Of a stretch of DNA of 64,000 nt, positions 1-8,171 are shown one piece after another (the stretch's first letter is position 1; the number at the start of each line of letters is the position of its first letter). This DNA is from Virgifigura sp964551315 (GTDB lineage: Bacteria > Pseudomonadota > Alphaproteobacteria > Dongiales > Dongiaceae): NCBI GenBank assembly GCA_964551315.1, contig CAZKCM010000003.1:73718-137717 (forward strand), read 5' to 3'. A program made the position numbers and the translations under genes. The notes below the pieces were generated by a model. It was not told the origin of the DNA and did not search any database. It worked only from the letters and a program-made list of their open reading frames with translations.

Positions 1-1620
1 GCTTGGCGCGACTACAAGCAGGCGATCGAAGACGTTCAGATCGTCGCGCAAAGTACTGTGCGCCTCGTGGAGGAGCACGTGGACCGCGCGATGGGCGCGG
101 GCGATCTGGTGATGCAGCACGTGATCGGCCTGATTGATCAGCTGGGACTCGAGGCGGTCGTCTCATCCCCTGCCGTCTGGGAGAGCGTTCGGCGGATGGA
201 GGCGTCGTTACCGCATCTCGGCAATGTGTCCATCCTCGACGCGCAAGGGAATCTAGTCTTCACGACGCGGCAGTTCCCGGCGCCCGACGGCCGCAACTTC
301 GCCGCCGAGAGCTATTTCCGGGCCCTGCGGGTGGATGGCTCCGCAGAGCCGCTGGTGAGCCGGGTCGTGAAGGGCGACTCCACGAACGGGGATTTCTTCA
401 ACGTCGCCCGGCGGCTGAAGGGGGAGGACGGCGCGTTCGCCGGCGTGGTCCTGATGGCCATCCAAACCGATTATCTCTTGGACTTCTACGCGGACTTGAA
501 TCTTGGCCCAACCTCGGCCGTTGCGGTCTTTCGGGAGGACGGCTCTCTCGTGACGCGCCAGCCTCCGCCGGATTCCGATGCTGACCCTTCGCCGGGCCAG
601 CTTGTCCGGATGCACCTGCAGCGATCGCCCTGGGGTACGTTTGAGAGCCACTCGGCGCTCGACGGGGTGGAGCGCGTGGTGTCCTATCGGCATGCGGCGA
701 GCGTGCCTCTCGTCGTCACGGCCAGCATCGCCAAGGACTCGGCGTTGGCGGAATGGCGCGCGCGTCTGCACCGGAACGCCGCGCTCGGACTGGTCATCGT
801 GGCGGCCCTCGGAGCCTTGTCCTGGCTTGCCGTTCGCAGCCTCCGGCGAGAGGAACTGGCCGCGAACGCCCTGCGGCTGGCACGCGACGACCTGGATCGG
901 CGCGTCCGCGAGCGGACAGCCGAACTGGAGGCGGCGCTTGCCGACAAGGAGATCCTGTTCAAGGAAGTTCATCACAGGGTGAAGAACAACCTCCAGGTCA
1001 TCTGCAGTCTGCTCAACCTGCAGTCCAACCGCTTCGACGAGCCGGCGGTGCGCCGGGCGTTCGAGGAGGCCTACAACCGTGTTTACTCCATCAGCCTCGT
1101 TCACAAGGCGCTCTATGACCAGAACGCTGCCGCGCAGATCGATTTCGCGAGCTACCTGCGGGACCTGTGCGACAACCTTTCCAGGCTCTACGGCGCGTCG
1201 GCCCGAAACATACAGATCGAGGTATCGGCGGCCGAAAGCACGCTGGATCTCAACCGGGCAGTGCCGCTTGCGCTGATCGTCAACGAGGTGATTTCCAACG
1301 CGCTGAAGCACGCCTTTCCCAACGGGCGCGCAGGACGGATCGAGATTGGCTTCGCCGCCCGCGGCTCGAAGTTCCACCTGACGATCCGCGACGACGGGAT
1401 CGGCATTGGCGAGGACGCTGCCCGAAACCCAGCGAAGAGCCTGGGCCTGGTCATCGTCAATGCGCTGGCCCACCAGGTCGACGCCACCGTAACCTACCGC
1501 AACGACGGCGGAACCTGGTTCGAACTCTTGAGCGACTCGGGGCAGGCAGATGCCTGTGTCGCCGGCGAGTCCGGCACCGACGGCGGCGCCCGGGGGCAGG
1601 AATCCGCCGCGGCTCAGTGA
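1..1620 (+). CDS. Sensor histidine kinase, HisKA_2 type (5' end outside window)
   Basis: Membrane sensor kinase, cut by the window start: the frame is open from base 1 with no stop, so the true start lies upstream. A periplasmic Cache-like sensor region runs to about base 750, followed by a transmembrane helix (about 785-840) and a coiled linker. The phospho-acceptor block EVHHRVKNNLQVI (from base 964) is typical of HisKA_2 kinases. The ATPase domain shows the N box (NEVISNALKHAF) and G boxes (DDGIGIG, LGLVIVNAL). HisKA_2 and HWE kinases often feed the PhyR/NepR/EcfG general stress pathway in alphaproteobacteria. The EcfG-type promoter just downstream makes that role attractive here, but it is inference; the ligand is unknown. 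Confidence 0.88.
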   Translation, partial: AWRDYKQAIEDVQIVAQSTVRLVEEHVDRAMGAGDLVMQHVIGLIDQLGLEAVVSSPAVWESVRRMEASLPHLGNVSILDAQGNLVFTTRQFPAPDGRNFAAESYFRALRVDGSAEPLVSRVVKGDSTNGDFFNVARRLKGEDGAFAGVVLMAIQTDYLLDFYADLNLGPTSAVAVFREDGSLVTRQPPPDSDADPSPGQLVRMHLQRSPWGTFESHSALDGVERVVSYRHAASVPLVVTASIAKDSALAEWRARLHRNAALGLVIVAALGALSWLAVRSLRREELAANALRLARDDLDRRVRERTAELEAALADKEILFKEVHHRVKNNLQVICSLLNLQSNRFDEPAVRRAFEEAYNRVYSISLVHKALYDQNAAAQIDFASYLRDLCDNLSRLYGASARNIQIEVSAAESTLDLNRAVPLALIVNEVISNALKHAFPNGRAGRIEIGFAARGSKFHLTIRDDGIGIGEDAARNPAKSLGLVIVNALAHQVDATVTYRNDGGTWFELLSDSGQADACVAGESGTDGGARGQESAAAQ

Positions 1621-1669
1621 CGCGAAGGGGTTCCTGAACACCGCTTCGTCACATTGGAGAGCGGCGCGA

Positions 1670-1694
1670 GGAACCGGGCGGTCCGCCGTACGTT
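1670..1694 (+). promoter_or_regulatory. EcfG-type promoter for the holin-family/DUF3618 pair
   Basis: GGAAC at 1670-1674 and CGTT at 1691-1694 are separated by 16 bases. This matches the alphaproteobacterial general stress sigma factor consensus (GGAAC-N16/17-CGTT) exactly. It lies about 170 bp before the ATG at 1865, in a non-coding gap. Confidence 0.75.
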
Positions 1695-1864
1695 AGCTTT
1701 GCAATGCCGGCCTCCTTCGGGGCCGCTCTGATACGGGACCGAGGAGCCGGTGCAACCGGCGCGAGGGCAAAGCCTCGACCCGTGGAATCGTCGGATTCGC
1801 CCAACCACAGGGCGGCGAACCGCGGACGAAGCCGCCCGTAACCTGCCAACCCAGGAGGGCGCTG

Positions 1865-2254
1865 ATGCAGGCACAGAATCAGGATCGCTCCCTCGGCTCT
1901 CTCTTTGCGGACCTCACCCAGGAGACGACCGGACTGGTCCGCCAGGAGGTGGACCTGGCAAAAGCCGAGATTTCCGAGAAGGCCTCGCAGGTCGGATCGG
2001 CCATCGCTTCGCTTGCCGTCGGCGGCGCGTTGGTCCTCGCGGGCTTTCTGGTGTTGTTGCAGGCCGCGGTTGTGGCGCTGTCGAACGTGATGGAGCCGTG
2101 GCTGGCATCGCTCATCGTTGGCGGCGTGGTCGCCCTCATCGGCATCATTCTGATGCTGAAGGGACGCCGCGATCTCGCGGCGCAAAACCTCGCTCCTCGG
2201 CGAACCATCGAATCGGTCCAGGAAGACGCGCGCGTAGCCCGGGAGAGACTTTGA
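1865..2254 (+). CDS. Phage holin family (DUF1469-like) membrane protein
   Basis: A 129-residue protein with an amphipathic N-terminus (LFADLTQETTGLVRQEVDLAKAEI), two transmembrane helices at about residues 45-70 and 78-100, and a charged C-terminal tail. This layout is typical of the PF07332 holin-3-6 superfamily, which despite its name is a common chromosomal envelope protein of unknown function. The ATG is preceded by an AGGAGGGCG ribosome site. Its stop overlaps the ATG of the following DUF3618 gene, so the two form an operon. The EcfG-type promoter upstream suggests stress induction. Confidence 0.85.
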   Translation: MQAQNQDRSLGSLFADLTQETTGLVRQEVDLAKAEISEKASQVGSAIASLAVGGALVLAGFLVLLQAAVVALSNVMEPWLASLIVGGVVALIGIILMLKGRRDLAAQNLAPRRTIESVQEDARVARERL

Positions 2255-2769
2255 TGGCCGAACGGACTCCGGATCGGCCGAACGCCGAGGAAAAGAGCGC
2301 CGCTCAGATCGAGCGCGATATCGATCGAACCCGCGCCGAGATCGACGATACTCTGGACCGCATCTTCAACAGACTCACGCCCGGCGAGCTGTTCGAGCAG
2401 ACCATCGACTACGTTCGAAGCTCGCACGGATTCACCCGATTCGGGGCGGTCTTGAGGGACAATCCGGTGCCCGCGGTGCTGGCGGCCCTCAGCATCGGCT
2501 GGCTCATCGTCGCAGGCCTGCGGGCAAGGCCGGAGGAGGCACCGTCGCAGCGGTCGCTGCCGCCTCCTCCCAGATATGCGGAGCCAGCGGCGTCCACGGC
2601 GGAGGTCCAGCGCGGAGAGAGCGTGGCGGGGAGCGGCGATCTCGCGCCTTCGGCCGCCGGGGGCGCGTCGGTAGAGCGGGGGGAGCCGTCCGTCACCTCG
2701 ACGACCTCGCGAACTCTCGACGTGGAGGGTAAACCGACCGGGACGCCGGCCATCGACCGGTCGAGCTGA
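2254..2769 (+). CDS. DUF3618 domain protein
   Basis: A 171-residue protein beginning at the ATG that overlaps the previous stop (TGATG). The N-terminal segment AQIERDIDRTRAEIDDTLD is the DUF3618 signature. A single transmembrane helix follows (PAVLAALSIGWLIVAGLRA, about residues 75-95), then a low-complexity Pro/Ala/Ser/Gly tail. DUF3618 genes commonly sit next to holin-family genes and are thought to form a small envelope-stress unit; no biochemical role is established. A longer in-frame upstream extension is rejected because it would run through the holin gene. Confidence 0.85.
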   Translation: MAERTPDRPNAEEKSAAQIERDIDRTRAEIDDTLDRIFNRLTPGELFEQTIDYVRSSHGFTRFGAVLRDNPVPAVLAALSIGWLIVAGLRARPEEAPSQRSLPPPPRYAEPAASTAEVQRGESVAGSGDLAPSAAGGASVERGEPSVTSTTSRTLDVEGKPTGTPAIDRSS

Positions 2770-3256
2770 TGGCTCGGCGCGGCCCTACCGTATCCTGCCG
2801 CGGGCCGAGCTCCCTCGGCCGGGACCGGATCGGGCCGCCTTCCCCGCGCGTCCGATCCGTCGGCGGGCGGTGCCCGGCCCGCGCCGATTCGTCGGGGACG
2901 AGGCTTCCGTCCTTGTAATCTCGGGCGCGGTTCCCTTATTGTCCGCCCCGGACGTATTCGCACGTGCCTATGGCCCCTGGTGGCTATGCAACGACGTAAC
3001 GCGGCCTCTTTTGGTTTACTCGGCATGGCGGTGCCGGTTCCGATCGGGGAAGTGATTGGTTGCTGCGAGCCGCGGGGGCTTATCCCCGAACGGGCTTCGT
3101 ATTGAGGGGAGGGCCGGCACCCGGTGCGACCGCTCCCGTCGATTTCAGCCGCATTTCCGAGATCCCGAGCCGCGCTCCGCGAGGTGGACCGTTGCTTCCG
3201 TCCCGGCGGGTATCGTCTGCCGGACGGATCGGATGGATATGGAGGGAAGGATACGG
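2770..3256. other. Intergenic gap, no convincing gene
   Basis: About 490 bp between the DUF3618 stop and the next start. Short open frames here (for example 2870-3055) have no recognisable motif. No EcfG-type promoter, tRNA or strong terminator was seen. Confidence 0.5.
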
Positions 3257-3787
3257 ATGCGGATGTTCTTCTTCGGCAGCCTCAGAGACCAGGATCTGCT
3301 CGCGGTGGTGCTCGGGCGGTCGATCGACGATCTCATCTTCACCGAGGCGACGCTCCTGGGCTTCGAGCGCCGGCGGGCCCGCGACGAGGCCTTTCCGATC
3401 ATCGTTCCGCATCCCGGCGGGCGTGTGGACGGGGTCGTGGTGGATGGCCTCACCGCGGCTGACCTTGATCGCATCCAGTTCTATGAGTCCGACGACTATG
3501 AGCTTCGTCCCTTCGCGGTCGAGACCCCGGCCGGACGGGTCGAGGCGCAGGTCTTCCTGCCGACAGAGGCGCTCGAGGACGAAGGGGTGACCTGGGATTT
3601 CGAGGTTTGGCTGGAAGAGGAAAAGCCGATGTGCCTCTTCCTGGCCGAGGAGCTGATGTCGTACTACGGCGTCCTCACGCCGGAGCAGTACGAGGCGCTC
3701 TGGCCGGAGATGAAGGAGCGCGCCCGCGAACGACTCGCCCGTGAGGCTCCGCGTCACAAGCGTGCGTTGGGCGGGCGGATCCGGTGA
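3257..3787 (+). CDS. Gamma-glutamylcyclotransferase (AIG2-like) family protein
   Basis: A 176-residue soluble protein. The start is placed at ATG 3257 because GGAGGG sits 10-16 bases upstream and the family signature begins at once (MRMFFFGSLRDQDLL, the YGSL-type substrate loop). A glutamate in the FYESDDYELR segment matches the catalytic acid region of the fold. Members open gamma-glutamyl amine linkages to give 5-oxoproline, or have unknown substrates; this one is longer than minimal AIG2 proteins, with an acidic C-terminal helical extension. Upstream in-frame codons are rejected for lack of homology. The specific substrate is not predictable. Confidence 0.8.
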   Translation: MRMFFFGSLRDQDLLAVVLGRSIDDLIFTEATLLGFERRRARDEAFPIIVPHPGGRVDGVVVDGLTAADLDRIQFYESDDYELRPFAVETPAGRVEAQVFLPTEALEDEGVTWDFEVWLEEEKPMCLFLAEELMSYYGVLTPEQYEALWPEMKERARERLAREAPRHKRALGGRIR

Positions 3788-4150
3788 AGCGGCCAGCCAG
3801 TGCGGATGATTCCGGCCAAGATCGAAAGGGATGAGACACTTCGATCCACCGAGAACATTCGGCGATGCGGGCCTAACCGTGGCGACGCAGCGTGAGAGCG
3901 TTTCGCCGCTTTCGGTTACTACGCCCTAAGATGCTCAACGCAGGAGTCCCGAACGGACGCGCGACCGCGGCGCGGTCGGCCTGACATAGAGCGAGGCGCC
4001 CCTCCTCCAGGGCGGAGGAGGGGTGCCGTCGGGCGGGTCGCGAAGAAGATCCTTCGGACGTCGCGCCCGATTCAGTCGCGACCGCAAGCGACGACCATCG
4101 ACCGTTCTCGCGGCGGCGGATTCGTCCGGCCGCGGATGGTCTTGCCACCG
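3788..4150. other. Convergent intergenic gap with a strong hairpin
   Basis: 363 bp between two convergent genes. The only notable element is a long perfect hairpin at 3995-4027, listed separately. No gene is supported. Confidence 0.5.
3995..4027. terminator. Long GC hairpin between convergent genes
   Basis: CCCCTCCTCC at 3999-4008 pairs perfectly with GGAGGAGGGG at 4014-4023 around a five-base loop. Four more pairs (one a G-T wobble) extend the stem to 14 bp. It lies between convergent genes, about 120 bp past the histone-like gene and 210 bp past the cyclotransferase gene. There is no T-tract on either side, so it may block read-through or protect mRNA ends rather than act as a classic intrinsic terminator. 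Confidence 0.5.
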
Positions 4151-4486
4151 TCACTTCCGCTTTATCAGCGCTTCGGCGATCACCGACTTCATCGGACCGG
4201 CCAGGATGCTCGTGGACAGGTGGTTCTCGGTCCGGATGCGGCGCGCCCGAGGGGCGCTCGCCTTCTTTGCGGCCTTCGCGTTCTTGGCGCTTTTTGCCTT
4301 CGCAGAACTCTTGGCCGCCGAGCTCTTGGCCGTCTTTGCGGTTTCGGCGCTCTTCACGCCCTTGGCCCGCACTGGGCTCTTGGCACTTTTCTTGCTCACG
4401 ACGCTCTTGGCGCTCTTGGTCCCTGCTGTGCGCTTCACCTTCGCCGCGCCCTTTGTCTTCTTGGACGCTGTCGTCTTTCGTGCCAT
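4151..4486 (-). CDS. Lys/Ala/Ser-rich histone H1-like protein
   Basis: A 111-residue, extremely basic protein. About the first 85 residues are low-complexity repeats of the AK/SAK/KSAK type with hardly any acidic residues, like the C-terminal domain of histone H1 and bacterial H1-like proteins such as AlgP or HctB. The last 30 residues (HLSTSILAGPMKSVIAEALIKRK) are non-repetitive and may fold. A GGAGGAAG ribosome site lies 5-12 bases upstream of the ATG, supporting expression. The likely role is non-specific DNA binding or compaction; this is inferred from composition. A longer overlapping frame using an ATG at 4499 is rejected as a shadow. Confidence 0.7.
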   Translation of the reverse strand: MARKTTASKKTKGAAKVKRTAGTKSAKSVVSKKSAKSPVRAKGVKSAETAKTAKSSAAKSSAKAKSAKNAKAAKKASAPRARRIRTENHLSTSILAGPMKSVIAEALIKRK

Positions 4487-4786
4487 TCGTTTCTTCCTCC
4501 ATGATCACATAGGCCGAGCTGCCATCCTGCACAGCCAATGGGCCAGCATGCAGCCGTGCCGCGACCCGAGGGTGTATTCGGTTTACGGCAGCCCGTCACG
4601 CACCATGTAACAACTTTCCGACGAAACGGACAGTACTGCTTGCGCTCCATTGCGCGCTTTCCTCCGGGCACGAGCGGTCACCTTGAATCGGCGGCGGGGC
4701 GGACGGGGCGGAACCGCGCTCCGTCCGCGTTGTTGTTCGAATGCCGACCGGGCGACTGTGCCCGACCGCAACACCGCGAGGCCGCA
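4487..4786. other. Divergent intergenic region
   Basis: 300 bp between the divergent histone-like and TPP-enzyme genes. It holds a variant EcfG-type promoter at 4710-4734 for the plus strand and nothing else recognisable. Confidence 0.45.
4710..4734 (+). promoter_or_regulatory. Variant EcfG-type promoter
   Basis: GGAAC at 4710-4714 and TGTT at 4731-4734 with a 16-base spacer. The -10 element deviates from CGTT in its first base. It is 53 bp upstream of the TPP-enzyme ATG, in good position for a promoter. Confidence 0.45.
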
Positions 4787-6541
4787 ATGGCGATCACCAC
4801 CGCGGATGTGTTGGTCGAGACGCTGATCGATTGGGGTGTCGACGTGGTGTTCGGCATTCCGGGAGACGGCGTCAACGGCGTGATCGAGGCGTTTCGCAAA
4901 CACAGAAGCGAGATCCGATTCATCCAGGTTCGCCACGAAGAGGCCGCGGCCTTCGCTGCTTGCGGCTATGCCAAGTATACGGGCAAGCTCGGCGTCTGCG
5001 TTGCCACCTCCGGGCCGGGCGGCATCCATCTGCTGAATGGACTCTACGACGCGAAGCTCGATCTTCAACCGGTCCTGGCGATCACCGGCCTGCAGCATCA
5101 CGACCTGATCGGCACCGCGACCCAGCAGGACGTGGAGCTCGACAAGCTCTTCATGGACGTGGCCAAGTACAACGCCCGGGTCATGGGACCGGCGCATATG
5201 CGCAGCGTGGCCGACCTTGCCTGCCGTACGGCGCTCGCATATCGCGGCGTCTCCCACATCACGATCCCGGTGGACATCCAAAGCATGGCGACCGACGAGG
5301 CGCAGAGGTCGGAACGGAACGTCCCGGGCCATAGCGTCGACGCCTTCGCTCGGAGCGCCCGTCTGCCGGCGGAGGCAGATCTTCGGGTCGCGGCCGACAT
5401 CCTCAATCAGGGGCGACGCGTCGTCATCATGGCCGGCGCCGGCGCCTTGCACGCGACCGACGAGCTGGAGCGCTTGGCCGATCGCCTCGGCGCTGTCATC
5501 GTCAAGGCCCTGCTGGGCAAGGCGGCGGTGCCGGATGACAGCCCCTTCACGACCGGGCAGATCGGGCTTCTCGGCACGGAGCCGTCCCAGAACGCGCTCG
5601 AGTCCTGCGACACGCTGCTGATCGCCGGAAGCTCGTTTCCCTATATCGAGTACTATCCGAGGCCCGGTCAGGCGCGGGCCGTCCAGGTCGAGCTGGACCC
5701 GATGCGCATCGGCCTCCGCTATCCGGTCGAATGCGGCCTCGTCGGCGACTGCAGGCGGACGTTGCAGGCGCTGCTTCCGCTCGTGCGGCCGAATGAGGAC
5801 CGCAGCTTTCTCAAGAAGGCCCAGAAGGAGATGCGCAGCTGGATGCGCCTAATGGCTGAGCGCGGCACCCGTACCGATACGCCGATGAAGCCGCAGGTCG
5901 TTGCCTGGGAGCTCGGCCAGCGCCTGAGCGACACCGCGATCCTGTCTTGCGACAGCGGCACGATCGCAACCTGGTGGGCGCGCCAGATCCCGGTCAAGCG
6001 GGGGCAGATGCACTCGCTATCGGGTACGCTGGCGACGATGGCGCCGAGTCTGCCCTATTCGATCGCGGCGCAGCTCGCCTATCCGAACCGGGAGGTCGTC
6101 GCCTTCGTCGGTGACGGCGGATTCTCGATGCTGATGGCCGACTTCGTCACCTGCGTCAAATACGAGCTGCCGGTCAAGGTGGTCATCATCAACAACGCTT
6201 CGCTGGGCCAGATCAAGTGGGAGCAGATGGTCTTTCTCGGCAACCCGGAATATGCATGCGATCTGGCGCCGATCGACTTCGCCCTCTTTGCCGAGGCTTG
6301 CGGCGGGGCCGGCTTCACGATTCGCGAGGCCGAGACCTGCGGCGCGATCCTTGACGAGGCGTTGCGGACGCCAGGCCCGGTCATCGTCAACGCGGTCGTC
6401 GATCCGCACGAACCGCCGATGCCCCCGAAGATCAAAGCGAGCCAGATCAAGGCGTTCGCCAAGGCGCTCGCCCGCGGCACGCCGGCCCGCGGGAGGATCG
6501 CGCTGACCGTCGCGTCCGACACGATCCGCGAACTCCTCTAG
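4787..6541 (+). CDS. Thiamine-pyrophosphate-dependent enzyme, pyruvate oxidase/acetolactate synthase superfamily
   Basis: A 584-residue enzyme with the three-domain POX/AHAS architecture. The N-terminal Pyr domain carries the FGIPGDGVNG start and the cofactor-activating glutamate in RHEEAAA (E51). The central domain occupies about residues 195-335, and the C-terminal PP domain has GDGGF at about 442 followed by NN (VVIINN), the Mg-TPP site. The start at 4787 gives a standard N-terminus; the 83-residue upstream extension has no homology. Sequence style is closer to pyruvate oxidase/dehydrogenase (PoxB-like) enzymes than to biosynthetic acetolactate synthase, and no small subunit follows. A membrane triheme cytochrome c follows, so a respiratory role is possible; the substrate is unproven. 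Confidence 0.8.
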   Translation: MAITTADVLVETLIDWGVDVVFGIPGDGVNGVIEAFRKHRSEIRFIQVRHEEAAAFAACGYAKYTGKLGVCVATSGPGGIHLLNGLYDAKLDLQPVLAITGLQHHDLIGTATQQDVELDKLFMDVAKYNARVMGPAHMRSVADLACRTALAYRGVSHITIPVDIQSMATDEAQRSERNVPGHSVDAFARSARLPAEADLRVAADILNQGRRVVIMAGAGALHATDELERLADRLGAVIVKALLGKAAVPDDSPFTTGQIGLLGTEPSQNALESCDTLLIAGSSFPYIEYYPRPGQARAVQVELDPMRIGLRYPVECGLVGDCRRTLQALLPLVRPNEDRSFLKKAQKEMRSWMRLMAERGTRTDTPMKPQVVAWELGQRLSDTAILSCDSGTIATWWARQIPVKRGQMHSLSGTLATMAPSLPYSIAAQLAYPNREVVAFVGDGGFSMLMADFVTCVKYELPVKVVIINNASLGQIKWEQMVFLGNPEYACDLAPIDFALFAEACGGAGFTIREAETCGAILDEALRTPGPVIVNAVVDPHEPPMPPKIKASQIKAFAKALARGTPARGRIALTVASDTIRELL

Positions 6542-6603
6542 AGAGCGGTCGCACCCGCAAGCGCCGCGGCCGAACGTGGGCCAGTCTCGGGCCCGCGCTC
6601 GGA

Positions 6604-6629
6604 GGAACAAGGCGACGCTGCCCGTCGTT
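6604..6629 (+). promoter_or_regulatory. EcfG-type promoter for the cytochrome c gene
   Basis: GGAAC at 6604-6608 and CGTT at 6626-6629 with a 17-base spacer, an exact consensus match. It is 40 bp before the cytochrome c ATG at 6670 and after the stop of the TPP-enzyme gene, so the cytochrome can be switched on separately. Confidence 0.75.
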
Positions 6630-6669
6630 GTGCGACTGCGTCGGTCCGAGTCGATCCCTGGGAGTGCCG

Positions 6670-7836
6670 ATGAAGATTGTCGCCGCGCTGGCCGCGTTTG
6701 TGATCGTGATGATCGTGCTCGGCGCTCTGTTCATGTATTCGGGCATCTACAACATCGCGGCGACGTCCGGCCATCTCCCGATGACGCGCTGGCTCCTGAC
6801 CGTCGGGATGGAACGGTCGGTCGAGCAGCACGCCGACGGGATCCAGGTGCCGCCGCTGTCGGCCGGCTCGCAGGTGCTGCGCGGGCTGCGCCACTTCGAG
6901 GCGTTCTGCCTGCCCTGCCACGGCGCGCCCGGTATACCGCGCACGCAGATCGGCGAGGGCGAGACTCCGGTGCCGCCCGAGCTGTCGGATGCGGTTCCGA
7001 AATGGAACGCGGCCGAGCTCTACTGGATCGTGAAGCACGGGATAAAGTACACCGGCATGCCCGGCTTCGGGCCGTCCCACCGCGAGGATGAGCTATGGGC
7101 CATCGTGGCGTTCCTGCTGCGGTTGCCAGGCCTGACGGCTGCGGAATACGAGGCCATGACGAAGGACGTCGAGGTCCTGACCGGCGAGGGAGAGCTGATC
7201 GCCCTCGCCGGACCGCCGGGCGAGGGGCTGACCGCCTGCGCCCGCTGCCACGGCCTGAAGGGGGCCGGGAAGGGTGTGGGCGCCTTTCCGCGGCTGGCGG
7301 GACAGGGCGAGACCTATCTCTACGAGTCGCTGAAGAGCTATGCGAGCGGTGTCAGGCCGAGCGGCATCATGCGGCCCGTCGCCGAGGCGCTGACCGACGA
7401 TCAGATGAGGGCGGTGGCCGCCTATTACGCGGGGGTCGATGACGCGCCTTATCCGCCCCTGCCTGGGGCGGATCCCGTGTCGCTTCAGCGGGGCGGCGCG
7501 ATCTCAGCGGTCGGGTTGCCCGAACAAGGCGTGCAGGCCTGCCGTGACTGCCACGGACCGTCGGGCGTTGGACGTCCGCCCGCCTATCCGATGCTGGCGG
7601 GCCAATATGCGAACTACACGGCGCTTCAGCTTTCGCTCTGGAAGAAGGGTATGCGCGGCGGCGGACCGGGATCGGCGGTGATGGCGGATATCGCCGCGGC
7701 GCTGACCGACGCGCAGATCGAGGCGGTTTCTCTGTACTTCGCGACGGTCCGGCCGAGCACCGTCATGCATGACCCGATCGTTCCGCCCGGGACAACGGAG
7801 CCGGAAGAGACGGCCGCCGGAACGGCGCCGGAGTGA
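6670..7836 (+). CDS. Membrane-anchored triheme cytochrome c
   Basis: A 388-residue protein with an N-terminal signal-anchor helix (residues 3-24) and three haem-attachment motifs: CLPCH (about residue 80), CARCH (about 190) and CRDCH (about 291). This gives three class-I-like domains, each followed by a possible Met ligand region; the last two resemble cytochrome c4 domains. It faces the periplasm and would pass electrons to a terminal oxidase or another cytochrome. The start at ATG 6670 has GGGAGTG 4-10 bases upstream. It lies just after a pyruvate-oxidase-type enzyme and has its own EcfG promoter. The donor enzyme cannot be named. Confidence 0.88.
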   Translation: MKIVAALAAFVIVMIVLGALFMYSGIYNIAATSGHLPMTRWLLTVGMERSVEQHADGIQVPPLSAGSQVLRGLRHFEAFCLPCHGAPGIPRTQIGEGETPVPPELSDAVPKWNAAELYWIVKHGIKYTGMPGFGPSHREDELWAIVAFLLRLPGLTAAEYEAMTKDVEVLTGEGELIALAGPPGEGLTACARCHGLKGAGKGVGAFPRLAGQGETYLYESLKSYASGVRPSGIMRPVAEALTDDQMRAVAAYYAGVDDAPYPPLPGADPVSLQRGGAISAVGLPEQGVQACRDCHGPSGVGRPPAYPMLAGQYANYTALQLSLWKKGMRGGGPGSAVMADIAAALTDAQIEAVSLYFATVRPSTVMHDPIVPPGTTEPEETAAGTAPE

Positions 7837-8171
7837 GCAGGTTATCTCGGCTGCGGAACGCATCGGAAGAACGGGTTCATGCAGTCGCTTCGGCACCGGT
7901 ACGTTGTCATCACAGGCGCATCGGCCGGGTGTGGCCGCACCGCGGCGGTCGCCCTCGGCTTCGAGGGCCGGGGTATGAAGCGGTGCCTCGGGCGGCCGGC
8001 GATTGCACCGTACCGCCGAATGCTTATCTAAATCTCGAATTGGAGTGTCCGACGAGCCCGCACCGGTCCTGAAAGGCGCCGTCATCGCTACGGTCCACCG
8101 AGGCACCCGGGCGAGTTCCCGGTATGTTCATCCACCCGACCTGTCCTGCCGCGTCATGTGAAGGAGTTCCG
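7837..8171. other. Intergenic gap containing a dehydrogenase gene remnant
   Basis: 335 bp between the cytochrome and Hsp20 genes. It contains the short SDR-like remnant at 7879-8031 listed separately. A weak GGAAC-N16-GGTT at 7819-7843 overlaps the cytochrome stop and is not called as a promoter. Confidence 0.45.
7879..8031 (+). pseudogene. Short-chain dehydrogenase N-terminal remnant
   Basis: A 50-codon open frame starting at ATG 7879. Residues 8-30 read YVVITGASAGCGRTAAVALG, which matches the first beta strand and the TGxxxGxG nucleotide-binding loop of short-chain dehydrogenases (usual form VVITGASSGIGRA). After the first helix (GFEGRG) the similarity stops and the frame ends at 8031. No catalytic Ser-Tyr-Lys region follows in any frame before Hsp20. 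It looks like the stub left after deletion of an SDR gene. Confidence 0.55.

Noticed and set aside
4151..4486. Low-complexity DNA considered as a CRISPR or tandem-repeat array
   Set aside because: The repetition is at codon level in a coding frame, with irregular units and no spacers.
3873..4538. 221-codon minus-strand frame covering the histone-like gene
   Set aside because: It is an out-of-frame shadow; the Lys/Ala repeat frame has the ribosome site and typical composition.
7819..7843. GGAAC-N16-GGTT upstream of hsp20
   Set aside because: The -10 element does not fit CGTT well, it overlaps the cytochrome c stop, and it is more than 300 bp from the hsp20 start.
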